DNA from: Thermotoga sp.
Lineage (GTDB): Bacteria; Thermotogota; Thermotogae; Mesoaciditogales; Mesoaciditogaceae
Direction of reading: 5' to 3'
Length of the DNA stretch: 33,183 bases
NCBI GenBank assembly: GCA_020722015.1
Contig: DYLQ01000012.1
Span: 3,367 to 36,549 of the forward strand
The notes under the pieces are model-generated. The model had not been told where the DNA came from and ran no database searches. It saw only the letters and a program-made list of their open reading frames with translations. This document shows, one piece after another, positions 17,458-25,614 of the stretch. How positions within the stretch are numbered: position 1 is the stretch's first letter; each line of letters starts with the position of its first letter. The translations under genes were made by a program, and so were the position numbers.

Positions 17458-17931
17458 CTAAACCTCTCTATCGTAGTTAGCGTCTACTGCCTGTTCTTCA
17501 GGGCTTCCCATAGTAAATATCTGCCTATTTCCTTCTTGATTTGAACGAATTGCATCAAGAGTATCAAGTGATACTTGTATGGCAGCATTTTCTGCGTCCA
17601 ATAATGGAAGAACCCCGTCTCTAACTTCTCGCAATAATGATAGTAACCTATCGTATATTGCGACTAACCAGGGAACTTCATCACTTGCACTCATCTTGTA
17701 GATATCTGCTTGCCAGTAATAAAGGAATGCAGTGTATACGAGGTTTATTATAAATGGAGGTGGATTTGTAGCAAACTTGCTAATGTCATATTTATGCGAG
17801 ACAAAAGCATTCACAAGACTTTCAGCATCGGAAATCCATCGCTCAATTCTGCCTGCTGTAACAGTGCCACGTTCAAACTGTTCAGCGAGTGCTGGATACC
17901 GTTGCTTAACATTGTCCACCGTGATATACAT
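17458..17931 (-). CDS. gp36-like head-tail connector (DUF1320)
   Basis: 157 residues from the ATG at 17931 (GAGGG 6 nt upstream); an ATG two codons earlier at 17937 is also possible. The pattern YITVDNVKQRYP, then ERGTVTAGRIERWISDAES, LVNAFVSHKYDI, PPFIINLVYTAFLYYWQADI and a late VPWLVAIYDRLLSLLREVRDG is that of Mu gp36-type (DUF1320) adaptors found after the major capsid gene. It would bind the portal and connect head to tail. Confidence 0.82.
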   Translation of the reverse strand: MYITVDNVKQRYPALAEQFERGTVTAGRIERWISDAESLVNAFVSHKYDISKFATNPPPFIINLVYTAFLYYWQADIYKMSASDEVPWLVAIYDRLLSLLREVRDGVLPLLDAENAAIQVSLDTLDAIRSNQEGNRQIFTMGSPEEQAVDANYDREV

Positions 17932-17949
17932 CGGCATCCCTCATCCTAA

Positions 17950-18873
17950 TTAGCCAAGACAATCTGTTAAGTTGTAAAGTGCAGTAGCGCAAACCTGTTT
18001 TCTGTCTTCTTCGTAGCCGACCTTAACCCAAGTTCCTTCTATATCTTTGTCAGGATTATCCCAGGTCTTGGTATAAAGTTCAGATTTCACAAATCTGGTT
18101 GCCCAGGTGAATGTATCACGAGTGCCTCTTGCCACAGTGTAAATCAAGGATACAGTATCACCCCACAAGTCTGTGGAAACCTCAGGCTTACCTTTCTCAG
18201 CAGTATCATAAGTAACATCAGGTATAAGAATCTTCGTGAAGTTTTCAAAAAGCATCTTCATAAGAGAGGAAAGTTTAATATCCTGGTCTGCTCTACTTGG
18301 AACTAACTTCCAAATCTCTCTCAAAGTGGAGTCCATCGCTACTACTCTCCAAACTTTAGCAGGAATTATCAATGTGTTAGGTCTTACACCTGCATTGTTT
18401 TTGAAAGCGTTTATAGCATCACTTATATCCTTCTCAATCGTCGGATTTGTTCCGTTCCATTTCGGATTGGGTGTAGACGAATAAGAACCTGCATCTACCA
18501 ACGCCTTCACTTCAATCTCTTTGTTGAGTAACAACTGCCTTTTCAGATTATAAGCCTGCTCTGCTACCAAATCCATCCAACTCTTATACGCATTTTGGTC
18601 CTCTTTCTGAACTAATACCTTATGTGCGTGATGACGAGTTGTGTAACTTGCTTTTACGGGCATTCTCATAAGGTCAAGTTCGGAACTTGAGGATTTATAC
18701 GCTACCTCATCATCGGATTTCTTGGCAGAATATTTAGCAAAAGTTGAGTACTGCGCAGAAGTTTCCTTTACTTCTACTTTAGTTAGTATCTCATCTGCAA
18801 TAAACTTCTGCTCAGGAAACTTGTGATCCACCACAAACTGTGAGAGGACCAGCGGATTTATGTAATTAGCCAT
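17950..18873 (-). CDS. Major capsid protein
   Basis: 307 residues. Placed after protease/scaffold and cement genes, which is the expected site. Family-like segments: a KFPEQKFIADEILTKVEV N-terminal arm, MPVKASYTTRHHAHKVLVQ, a long helix MDLVAEQAYNLKRQLLLNKE, then the capsid motif RPNTLIIPAKVWRVVAMD and GDTVSLIYTVARG with ATRFVKSELYTKTW. An HK97 fold is expected. An AAAGGAGG site precedes the start. It should be the most abundant virion protein. Confidence 0.88.
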   Translation of the reverse strand: MANYINPLVLSQFVVDHKFPEQKFIADEILTKVEVKETSAQYSTFAKYSAKKSDDEVAYKSSSSELDLMRMPVKASYTTRHHAHKVLVQKEDQNAYKSWMDLVAEQAYNLKRQLLLNKEIEVKALVDAGSYSSTPNPKWNGTNPTIEKDISDAINAFKNNAGVRPNTLIIPAKVWRVVAMDSTLREIWKLVPSRADQDIKLSSLMKMLFENFTKILIPDVTYDTAEKGKPEVSTDLWGDTVSLIYTVARGTRDTFTWATRFVKSELYTKTWDNPDKDIEGTWVKVGYEEDRKQVCATALYNLTDCLG

Positions 18874-18895
18874 CTCCTTACCTCCTTTCAGTTAA

Positions 18896-19324
18896 TTATA
18901 CAAACACGGCAAAGGGTCGCAGTAATACAGCAACACGACCATCAGTACCTGATTCTAGTGCAACACCAACTATATTTTTCTGCGTTCCTCCAGGATTCAA
19001 AGTATCAACACTGCCCGCATCAACAATCTTACCAGTAGCGTCTGCAATTTTGACAAAGTGCCAAGCATTAACAGTACCAATACAATCTATATCCGCAACT
19101 CCATCAATCTGAATGCTTCCAGACTCATTGGCTTTTGTTACTCCGCCCTCATATCTTGCGTCCTTGAGCAAAACCCCAAGCGGATACTGACCATCACCAG
19201 TAGGTGCAATAAACTGCTCAGGATTGTTCGGATTAAGCACTACAACTCTATTGGGTGTCGCATCAGCCCCAGAGCCGTTTTTCAAGGATATAACCTTGCC
19301 TGCATAAGTCCCTTTTATGCTCAT
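18896..19324 (-). CDS. Capsid cement/decoration protein (DUF2190-like)
   Basis: 142 residues, beta-rich and Gly-rich: SLKNGSGADATPNRVVVLNP, GQYPLGVLLKDARYEGGV, SGSIQIDGVADIDCIGTVNA, then GRVAVLLRPF. This is the pattern of the small beta-barrel cement proteins that lock the capsid surface (DUF2190 / lambda D-like). It lies immediately upstream of the major capsid gene, as usual. Confidence 0.8.
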   Translation of the reverse strand: MSIKGTYAGKVISLKNGSGADATPNRVVVLNPNNPEQFIAPTGDGQYPLGVLLKDARYEGGVTKANESGSIQIDGVADIDCIGTVNAWHFVKIADATGKIVDAGSVDTLNPGGTQKNIVGVALESGTDGRVAVLLRPFAVFV

Positions 19325-19344
19325 GTCTTACCTCCTTTCTATCT

Positions 19345-19755
19345 TTATTCCCTTATTTCACCTCTTGCCATTAAGCTATGATATGCTTCTTCAAAAGTTA
19401 CGTGGTTTTCAGCAGCATATTTTTCAATCTTCTGTTTCTCTGCTAAATCGGGATTCTCAATACCTTCCCCGCTCTCTCCAGTCTCTGCAAATTCTACTAC
19501 ATCAGGAAGTCTTTCAATCAACTGCATCACCGCTTCACTAACTGTCATCTCCACATTAGCATCTTTCTCTTTGAATTTTATAACCTTCTGGTCATCATTA
19601 AACTTCTCAATCAAAAGACTTCTTACGATAGGCTCATAGGTAGGAAGAATTTTTGTTTTATGCTCTTCTATGAACTTATCTACTTTCAGCAGAGTATTTT
19701 CTCTCTGCAATGCCTGCGTGGTTTTCTCTACATTCTCAAGCCTTATCTCGTCCAT
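19345..19755 (-). CDS. Nested scaffold protein (internal start in the protease gene)
   Basis: 136 residues (MDEIRLENVEKTTQALQREN...), in frame with the protease gene. The internal ATG at 19755 has a strong AAAGGAGG site 4 nt upstream (codons for DEKGGN), nearly the same as the site at the gene start. Mu makes its scaffold Z from inside gene I in the same way. The product is helical and acidic as expected of a scaffold and would be lost or degraded during head maturation. Confidence 0.72.
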   Translation of the reverse strand: MDEIRLENVEKTTQALQRENTLLKVDKFIEEHKTKILPTYEPIVRSLLIEKFNDDQKVIKFKEKDANVEMTVSEAVMQLIERLPDVVEFAETGESGEGIENPDLAEKQKIEKYAAENHVTFEEAYHSLMARGEIRE

Positions 19756-20979
19756 ATTACCTCCTTTCTCATCATTTTCGCTTTCAGTTGTTATACCCCA
19801 ATCACCAAACTTATCGGAGAATGAGGATTTGTGATAAAGCGCTTCTATATCTCTCAGTGTTTTAATTGCAGGAACATCTGCTCCCAGCAATGCGACAGCA
19901 CGAAGTGCTTTGCCGTGAGAGTTGCCCACATTATCTACAAAATTATAGTATATCTCAGGTGAAAGTCTGAAATATGCTTTCTTGCGAATCAAATCTGCAA
20001 TAGCCACTGGAACATCCTTAAAATCTCCAACTATGTATCCATTTTCTTTTCTCAAATTTTCAACAGTGCCTAGTGATGGCATACCGTCTGCAAACTGTTG
20101 TTCTTCGGAATGTCCCAATTTCAAAGGCGGTTTGAGTTGGTCTCTGAGTTTCACAGAGTTTTCAATAATCTCATCTGCATCCTTTTCTGTGAAAACTTTA
20201 CCATTAGCATAGACTTGCAAAGGGAAAAGTTCCACATCATAGATATTTACCGATTCACCACCAGATTTCTTGAACATCCCTTCGCCTTTAAGAAGTTCCG
20301 ATATTCCGTTCTTCAAAGCATTCAAATCGTCTTCTTTCACGAGTTTGCGAAGCGTTGCAATAGTCGCACTTGGGGAAACTTTTGTAAATTCAGGATACGC
20401 ATCAATCACATCCTTAATTCCTTTCTGAAGTTGGTCTAAATCGGTTATCTTTGTAAGTTTCTTCAATTGCTTACTCAAAGCCTCTCTTTTTGCCTGCTCG
20501 GACTCTTTCAATATATCCTTCAGACGCATTTGAATTAAGCCCACAGACTTCAATCTCATAGCAGATGCGAGCTTTGCTCTAATACTTTTTTCTTTGAACT
20601 CTAAGGCGTCTTCTTCAAGTTTAAGGATGCCTTGAAGTATCTTTTTTGCGCCTTCTATATTTTTTGCATCAATAGCATCAAGAACTGCTTTTAACTTATT
20701 CCAGAGATAGCCACCTGGATAAGGATAACCTGCAACTTTCCCAGGCGCATTCTTCATCTCACCTGGTTTCGGATAGCCATAGCCTGGCTTTGGGTAACCG
20801 TATCCTGGCTTCGGATAACCGTATGGATAGCCATACCCAGCTTTGACTTTGTCTTTTGCCTTCTCAACCAGTTCCAAAACTTCATCAAAGTCCTCTGCTT
20901 CTGTCATCGCTTGAAGAATAGAAAGCAATCCCTCTCTATCTTCTACAACTTCAAAACCAGTATTTTGCCTTTCATCCAT
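19345..20979 (-). CDS. Prohead protease-scaffold (Mu I-like)
   Basis: 544 residues from the ATG at 20979, which has AAAGGAGG 7 nt upstream; the frame is open back to the leaderless ATG at 21084 (579 aa). The order is a Gly-Tyr-Pro repeat linker (20707-20838), a long helical region, a protease-like part with LGHSEEQQFADGMPSLG (H290), YFRLSPEIYY (S340) and HGKALRAVALLGADVPAIK, then a helical scaffold C-terminus. H and S fit the assemblin-like Mu I family; it should trim itself and the scaffold. The helical insertion makes it long for this family. An internal start makes the scaffold alone. Confidence 0.82.
   Translation of the reverse strand: MDERQNTGFEVVEDREGLLSILQAMTEAEDFDEVLELVEKAKDKVKAGYGYPYGYPKPGYGYPKPGYGYPKPGEMKNAPGKVAGYPYPGGYLWNKLKAVLDAIDAKNIEGAKKILQGILKLEEDALEFKEKSIRAKLASAMRLKSVGLIQMRLKDILKESEQAKREALSKQLKKLTKITDLDQLQKGIKDVIDAYPEFTKVSPSATIATLRKLVKEDDLNALKNGISELLKGEGMFKKSGGESVNIYDVELFPLQVYANGKVFTEKDADEIIENSVKLRDQLKPPLKLGHSEEQQFADGMPSLGTVENLRKENGYIVGDFKDVPVAIADLIRKKAYFRLSPEIYYNFVDNVGNSHGKALRAVALLGADVPAIKTLRDIEALYHKSSFSDKFGDWGITTESENDEKGGNMDEIRLENVEKTTQALQRENTLLKVDKFIEEHKTKILPTYEPIVRSLLIEKFNDDQKVIKFKEKDANVEMTVSEAVMQLIERLPDVVEFAETGESGEGIENPDLAEKQKIEKYAAENHVTFEEAYHSLMARGEIRE
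20707..20838 (-). repeat. Gly-Tyr-Pro (YGYPKPG) repeat linker
   Basis: Three tandem copies of the heptapeptide GYGYPKP (in the stretch GYGYPYGYPKPG and following), then a degenerate GYPYPGGY. The DNA repeat unit is 21 bp. It lies near the N-terminus of the protease-scaffold and is probably a flexible, aromatic linker. Slipped-strand expansion is plausible. Confidence 0.8.
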
Positions 20980-21084
20980 ATTATTACCTCCTTTCGCAAA
21001 TAAATAACTCATCCGATTGCTTGGTCTGCTAGTGAGCGAAAGAATAAAAATTATAGGTTTTTTCAGGTATTCTGCGTTATCCAT

Positions 21085-21120
21085 CTCTAAAAGTCTACCT
21101 TTTTATGCCCAAACAGTCAA
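21085..21120 (-). promoter_or_regulatory. Sigma-70 promoter for the scaffold/capsid genes
   Basis: TTGACT (21120-21115), a 17-nt spacer, then TAGACT (21097-21092); 5/6 and 4/6 matches to consensus. Seven nucleotides then separate it from an ATG (21084), so transcription would begin at or next to that ATG. Same geometry as the terminase promoter. It would add extra transcription of the abundant head proteins. Confidence 0.6.
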
Positions 21121-21171
21121 GATAAGCCATCTTTTTCCTTAAAATTCTCAAAAAAAATCCCACTTGAAGTT

Positions 21172-23508
21172 TCATTTCCTTTCAACACCTGCTGGGCTTA
21201 TACCAAGATATATTCCACTTTTCGCCTTTCTGAAATCATCAATGTCTGAAAAATGTATTCCTACGCAAAAAGAGCCTTTTTTAATTTTTCTGCCATCTGG
21301 AAGTTTCCAATCATCTTTCAATATCCAACTCTCTACTATCTGGAACTTTCCACGAGGTTTGAAATCGTGTTCTACATCTATTAAGCGAGAGCCAGCAGTA
21401 TAGAGATGTGCCGCATCCTCAAGTTCATCCGCACTCCATTTCTGTCCCTGGTCATCTACAACTTCAGGTTGTGCTACACAGTAATAAACAATTTGCTTCT
21501 CTTTGCTTGATTTAAGATAAATAGAGCTAAAAGTTTTTGGTAACTCCGATTTTGAAATAGTCCAAATATCAGAATTCTCCTCTTTGACAATAATATAAAG
21601 CCCTTTCATCTTGTTTCCACTGAAATCTGCTTTAATAAATTCAGGCTTATCTTCAAGCACGTTAATCTCACCTGTATCAACAGGTTCAACATAGCAGGTT
21701 GTATCCAATGTTGGGTTCAGGTCTGTGCCATTTGGAACTAAAGTTTTTGAGTGGACATCTTCAAAATTATAACTCAGTTTTCGCTTCATTATCAATGTTT
21801 CAGTATCAATAGGATTATATTCGCATGCCCAGTTATTTCCTGCAAATGAAAGAACATAAAATTCTGTAGAAGGACCAAATCGGATAACTATCACAGGTAT
21901 CTTTTCATCACCTTTAGTCCTTTTGAAAGTAACTCTATAAAGACCAAATCTTTCCTCTTTCATCTTCTCAAAATCCAGTAACTTTCTTTCTACTATTTCT
22001 TTTCGCATCGCCAACGCTTTCTTTCTGTCAGTTGTCTCCCAATATCGGAGTTCAGGCGGTATCTTCTTTCTGATATATTTAGGAAGCGCTGAAATGCCAG
22101 AAGGTGGAAGCCAGTTCTTCAAAACGGCATCTTTGGACAAGCAATACGGGGTCTGGTCAAGAGGTTGTATTGCCACCCAATAAAAACTTTCCCGAATTTC
22201 GTGTTCTTCTGGTAGTTTTCCTCTTTCAAGTATATCCGAATACTCTCCTGCTTCTTGTGTTAAAGCACGCAGTAGAATACGACCTTTCAGTTTGCCTCCT
22301 GATAAAAAATACTCGTGGAAAAAAGGCTTGTTTGTGCCGTATTCCACTACACCTTTATCAACTATAAGAAAGACGCCTGGATATTCCGCAGTTGAGCCTG
22401 GGGTTCCGATAGGTGCAACTCCCTCTACGCTAATCCAGTCTGCTGGCTCTTTCGCTTTTTTCACTGCCCTTATATTAGCAGTTCTTACAATACCGCTTTT
22501 AATCTCTCTTTTCTTAAACTTTCCAGTCTCAAAATCTATCTTCCAATCGGCTTCTTTCATAACTTTTCTCGCTTGCTCCAAAGTCAAAACAGGCTCTTTT
22601 ATTTCACCTTCAATTTGTGGTAAAAGCGTCCATCCTATAAGTTCTTTATTGATTTCAAGACGAAAATCTAGGTGCGCAGTCTTGCCTCTGAAATGTGTTT
22701 GTATCACGTATCTATAAGTTTTACTTTCATCTGGATAGACCATATAAGGGTCTGAACTTCCCATAAATTTCACATCTCGGATAAAGTCGTGATAGCCTTG
22801 CTTAAACTTTATGAAAATAGGATTAAATTCAGCGAGCAACTGGAATCCGTAAAGATAGTATTCATTACAACTTTTCCCAAATCTGCGTATTCGCTCACTC
22901 TCTGAAACGAAGTGTTCTTCTGCATATTTCTGGAAACCGTCTTTATCTATCTTTTGACAGTCGGTAAATTTAACAAGCCCAAAACAAATACCTTGTGAGG
23001 TTAACCACAGCGGTTTCTCCATCATTGCATCATATCTCTTCCGCTTTAAGATTTTTGTTTTCTTTCCAGTTCTTAATAAAGCTGAATACTGCTTTGGGAC
23101 ATAAACACCTGAATTGTAAAGTTTTTTGCAAGTCTCAAAAAACAATTCTCTTGCACTTTCAGTCATCTCATCAGGATGGAAGGTAATACCTCGCTTAAAG
23201 AGTTCTTTCAGTAGTTCTGCATATTTGTCTTCTATAAGTGATAAGGGATACTTCAAATCCTTACCTTGCTTTATACTTGAATACCAAGCACATAATATCC
23301 TATGGTCATCAAGTAGAACTCTTGTATCATCTATTCCTTTAGGATTATATTTTTCTAAATCGGATATTTTCTTAAATAAGGTCTTCTCAACCAGTAATCC
23401 ACTCATCCTGGCTTTTCTAACAATATCATCAAAGTAGTCGGGCTCAAGTTCTTCTGGCTGTCTCTCCGATATAATCGGCTCGTACAAATGTAATCTTAAT
23501 TTTTCCAT
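21172..23508 (-). CDS. LigD 3'-phosphoesterase-like / XkdF-like protease fusion
   Basis: 778 residues, unusually long. Residues 1-260 unassigned. About 265-420 resemble the LigD phosphoesterase domain that trims 3' ends in bacterial end-joining: VIQTHFRGKTAHLDFRLE (H272, H279, D281, R283, E285), LIGWTLLP, FFHEYFL (H398) and GGKLKGRILLRAL. The His pair is one residue wider apart than in LigD. A second KMKGLYIIVKE...DIWTISK motif follows near 635. Residues 672-778 match the XkdF-type prohead protease (YYCVAQPEVVDDQGQKWSA, VEHDF with H714, GIYLGISPAG with S771). Start ATG lies 1 nt after the ligase-fusion stop. Inference: the protease releases the repair domain in the head. Confidence 0.8.
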   Translation of the reverse strand: MEKLRLHLYEPIISERQPEELEPDYFDDIVRKARMSGLLVEKTLFKKISDLEKYNPKGIDDTRVLLDDHRILCAWYSSIKQGKDLKYPLSLIEDKYAELLKELFKRGITFHPDEMTESARELFFETCKKLYNSGVYVPKQYSALLRTGKKTKILKRKRYDAMMEKPLWLTSQGICFGLVKFTDCQKIDKDGFQKYAEEHFVSESERIRRFGKSCNEYYLYGFQLLAEFNPIFIKFKQGYHDFIRDVKFMGSSDPYMVYPDESKTYRYVIQTHFRGKTAHLDFRLEINKELIGWTLLPQIEGEIKEPVLTLEQARKVMKEADWKIDFETGKFKKREIKSGIVRTANIRAVKKAKEPADWISVEGVAPIGTPGSTAEYPGVFLIVDKGVVEYGTNKPFFHEYFLSGGKLKGRILLRALTQEAGEYSDILERGKLPEEHEIRESFYWVAIQPLDQTPYCLSKDAVLKNWLPPSGISALPKYIRKKIPPELRYWETTDRKKALAMRKEIVERKLLDFEKMKEERFGLYRVTFKRTKGDEKIPVIVIRFGPSTEFYVLSFAGNNWACEYNPIDTETLIMKRKLSYNFEDVHSKTLVPNGTDLNPTLDTTCYVEPVDTGEINVLEDKPEFIKADFSGNKMKGLYIIVKEENSDIWTISKSELPKTFSSIYLKSSKEKQIVYYCVAQPEVVDDQGQKWSADELEDAAHLYTAGSRLIDVEHDFKPRGKFQIVESWILKDDWKLPDGRKIKKGSFCVGIHFSDIDDFRKAKSGIYLGISPAGVERK

Positions 23509-23509
23509 T

Positions 23510-25585
23510 TCATCCTCTATAAAGGTTCATTGTGTGAAAACGAATTGTGATGATATCACCGACTTTGCATTTTAAGTTAGTATTATATGACCTTCCTATG
23601 TGATGGTATTTCTTCCCATTTATTTCCCAGATTTCTTTTTCATCTATCGGTTCATCTTTGAACCTTACGCCTAATTCATAGTTATAAACTGTCGGAACTT
23701 TTGTGGTGTTTACTTTCAAAACTATTGCTTTCAGTTCTTCATATTTTTTCCATTTCAGCATATCACCGCTTCCAGTCAAAGAATAAGAGCCCCATTTCAA
23801 AATGCTGCCTTCACTTGCTGGGCATTCCGCAAAATTAGTCAGCACAGTAGCCATTTGTTTCTCATCTTCTATAAGTATTTGAGGAACAAGATTAAATTTA
23901 ATGGAAGTCTTTGGAATATCTGAAGTAGACTGCTTAAAACCAAGTTTTTTCATTATATCATATCTTTCAATTGCATCCTTTTTATGTATATCCTCTGAAT
24001 TATAGAATAAGCAATCAAAACAGTTTGCCACCAAAGTACTATCATCACCTATGCCTTTTGAATGAAGATATCCTGCAACATCTTCTCTGTTCAAGTGTTT
24101 ATTGTTTTCCCATAATTCAATTTCTGCCAAAAGAATGAAATTGGGAGTTTTGAATTCTCTCGCTTCTGAAATTAAAGTAGGTATTCGTTCATCTGGAACT
24201 CGCCTTCCATCTTCAGAATAAACCTCTACATTAGAGCCTTTTTTGTGGATTGCAACACAATTACCATCATATTTCTTTGAAGCAAGAACTTTACCATAGA
24301 GATTTCTCTTTCTTAAAAACTCATCAACCTTGCTTACATCGTATTTCCCTGCTACCTCATTTGCCATTATTGCATCATGTTTAGTGCTTTGTAGATAAAA
24401 GAAGCGTCCTGGGATAACAGCGTCTTCTTTCTTACTCGTCTCCGCTTGGTTTTTAATCTCCTCATTTGCGCTTCTTATCAATTCTCCTGCATAATAGGTT
24501 TTCTTAAATTCAGGTTCATCTATTTCGTGTCTTATAAACTCTTTTTTGGGTCTTAAGACCAAATCATAAATAGGGACGAAAGTCCAATTTGCTCCTACGG
24601 AACTTGGAATATAATGAATTTTATCGCCATATATTCTTTCAAGTTTCAGGTTTAATGCTTCTAATATATCAGGATGATTAAAGTAAATATAAGAGTACAA
24701 ACTTCTCGGAACTCTGATAACTAAGTCTCTATCATTTGGAGGATGTTTGCCATAGACCTGTGAGCCTGTTTCAGAAATAAAATCATCTATCAGGACAAAT
24801 TCTGGGAATTCTCTCTCCGCAAGCATATAGATGTTAAAAGGCTTCATTTCATAGTTGGTAACCAGCAATTCGTGGTCAATGGTGCGGTTTTGTGGCTTTT
24901 GTGGCATTATTCTTCGCACACTTATTGTTTTTATATTAAATCCTTTGAACTTACTTTTTGATGAAGTCTCATAAGTTACTAAAAATTTGCCTTTAATTGA
25001 TTTCAAAACCTCTATAAACTCATCTTCATCAAATTTCTTCAACCCAAAATCGTTTTTCCAGTCCTTCTTGTAAGGCGGATCAAAATAGAAAAATGTATCT
25101 TTGGAGTCGTAGTTCTTTACGACCGTCTTGTAGTCTTGGTTCAAGATAGTAACATTTTTGAGACGTTCCCTTGCTTGCAGTAATCTATCAAATATTTTAA
25201 CAGTGTCAGGCACCTTCGTAAAGGAAGGACTAGCACCTATTTTGTTGTATGAGTGCCTTGTCAGATAATAAGTTTTTCTGAACTTCTCAAGTTCGCTTTT
25301 CGGCTCTGACGCTTTGAGTTTTTTCCAAAGTGCAAGAGATGGTCTGAAATTGTATTTCTTTAGTCTCGCAAGGTCTTCATCACTGAAATTCTGTGCAAAT
25401 TTATAAATTTGGTAAATATCTTTGTCAAAGTCGTTAATGACTTCCTTCTCAGAAGGCTTTTTTCTGAAAAAGAGACCGCCTCCGCCGAAAAATGGCTCGC
25501 AATAAACCTTATGTTTAGGAAAATATCTTAATATTTTCGGAGCCATAAGATACTTTCCACCTGGCGAGCTAATAAGTGGCAACAT
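23510..25585 (-). CDS. Dam methylase / NTase-like / ATP-dependent ligase fusion
   Basis: 691 residues, three parts. (1) 1-245: D12-class adenine-N6 methylase, with SPGGK, EPFFGGGG (motif I, 32-37), NDFDKD and DPPY (motif IV, 169-172). (2) About 255-350: nucleotidyltransferase-like, GSQVYG (274-279), NDRDLVIR (D285, D287), then VPIYDLVLRPK. (3) About 430-691: ligase adenylation domain, KYDG with nucleophile K438 (motif I), SEDGRR (III), AEIELW (IIIa), EGSILKW (IV, 592-598), LKWKK (V), and a C-terminal OB fold (GDIITIRFH). All catalytic residues are present. SD AGGAGAG precedes. It lies between portal and protease and is coupled to the phosphoesterase gene. Confidence 0.85.
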   Translation of the reverse strand: MLPLISSPGGKYLMAPKILRYFPKHKVYCEPFFGGGGLFFRKKPSEKEVINDFDKDIYQIYKFAQNFSDEDLARLKKYNFRPSLALWKKLKASEPKSELEKFRKTYYLTRHSYNKIGASPSFTKVPDTVKIFDRLLQARERLKNVTILNQDYKTVVKNYDSKDTFFYFDPPYKKDWKNDFGLKKFDEDEFIEVLKSIKGKFLVTYETSSKSKFKGFNIKTISVRRIMPQKPQNRTIDHELLVTNYEMKPFNIYMLAEREFPEFVLIDDFISETGSQVYGKHPPNDRDLVIRVPRSLYSYIYFNHPDILEALNLKLERIYGDKIHYIPSSVGANWTFVPIYDLVLRPKKEFIRHEIDEPEFKKTYYAGELIRSANEEIKNQAETSKKEDAVIPGRFFYLQSTKHDAIMANEVAGKYDVSKVDEFLRKRNLYGKVLASKKYDGNCVAIHKKGSNVEVYSEDGRRVPDERIPTLISEAREFKTPNFILLAEIELWENNKHLNREDVAGYLHSKGIGDDSTLVANCFDCLFYNSEDIHKKDAIERYDIMKKLGFKQSTSDIPKTSIKFNLVPQILIEDEKQMATVLTNFAECPASEGSILKWGSYSLTGSGDMLKWKKYEELKAIVLKVNTTKVPTVYNYELGVRFKDEPIDEKEIWEINGKKYHHIGRSYNTNLKCKVGDIITIRFHTMNLYRG

Positions 25586-25614
25586 TTAAATCTCTCCTGT
25601 AAATTTGATTTGCT

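Noticed and set aside
21121-21171. Terminator after the phosphoesterase-protease gene (T8 run in the leftward direction).
   Set aside because: There is a T run but no convincing stem before it.
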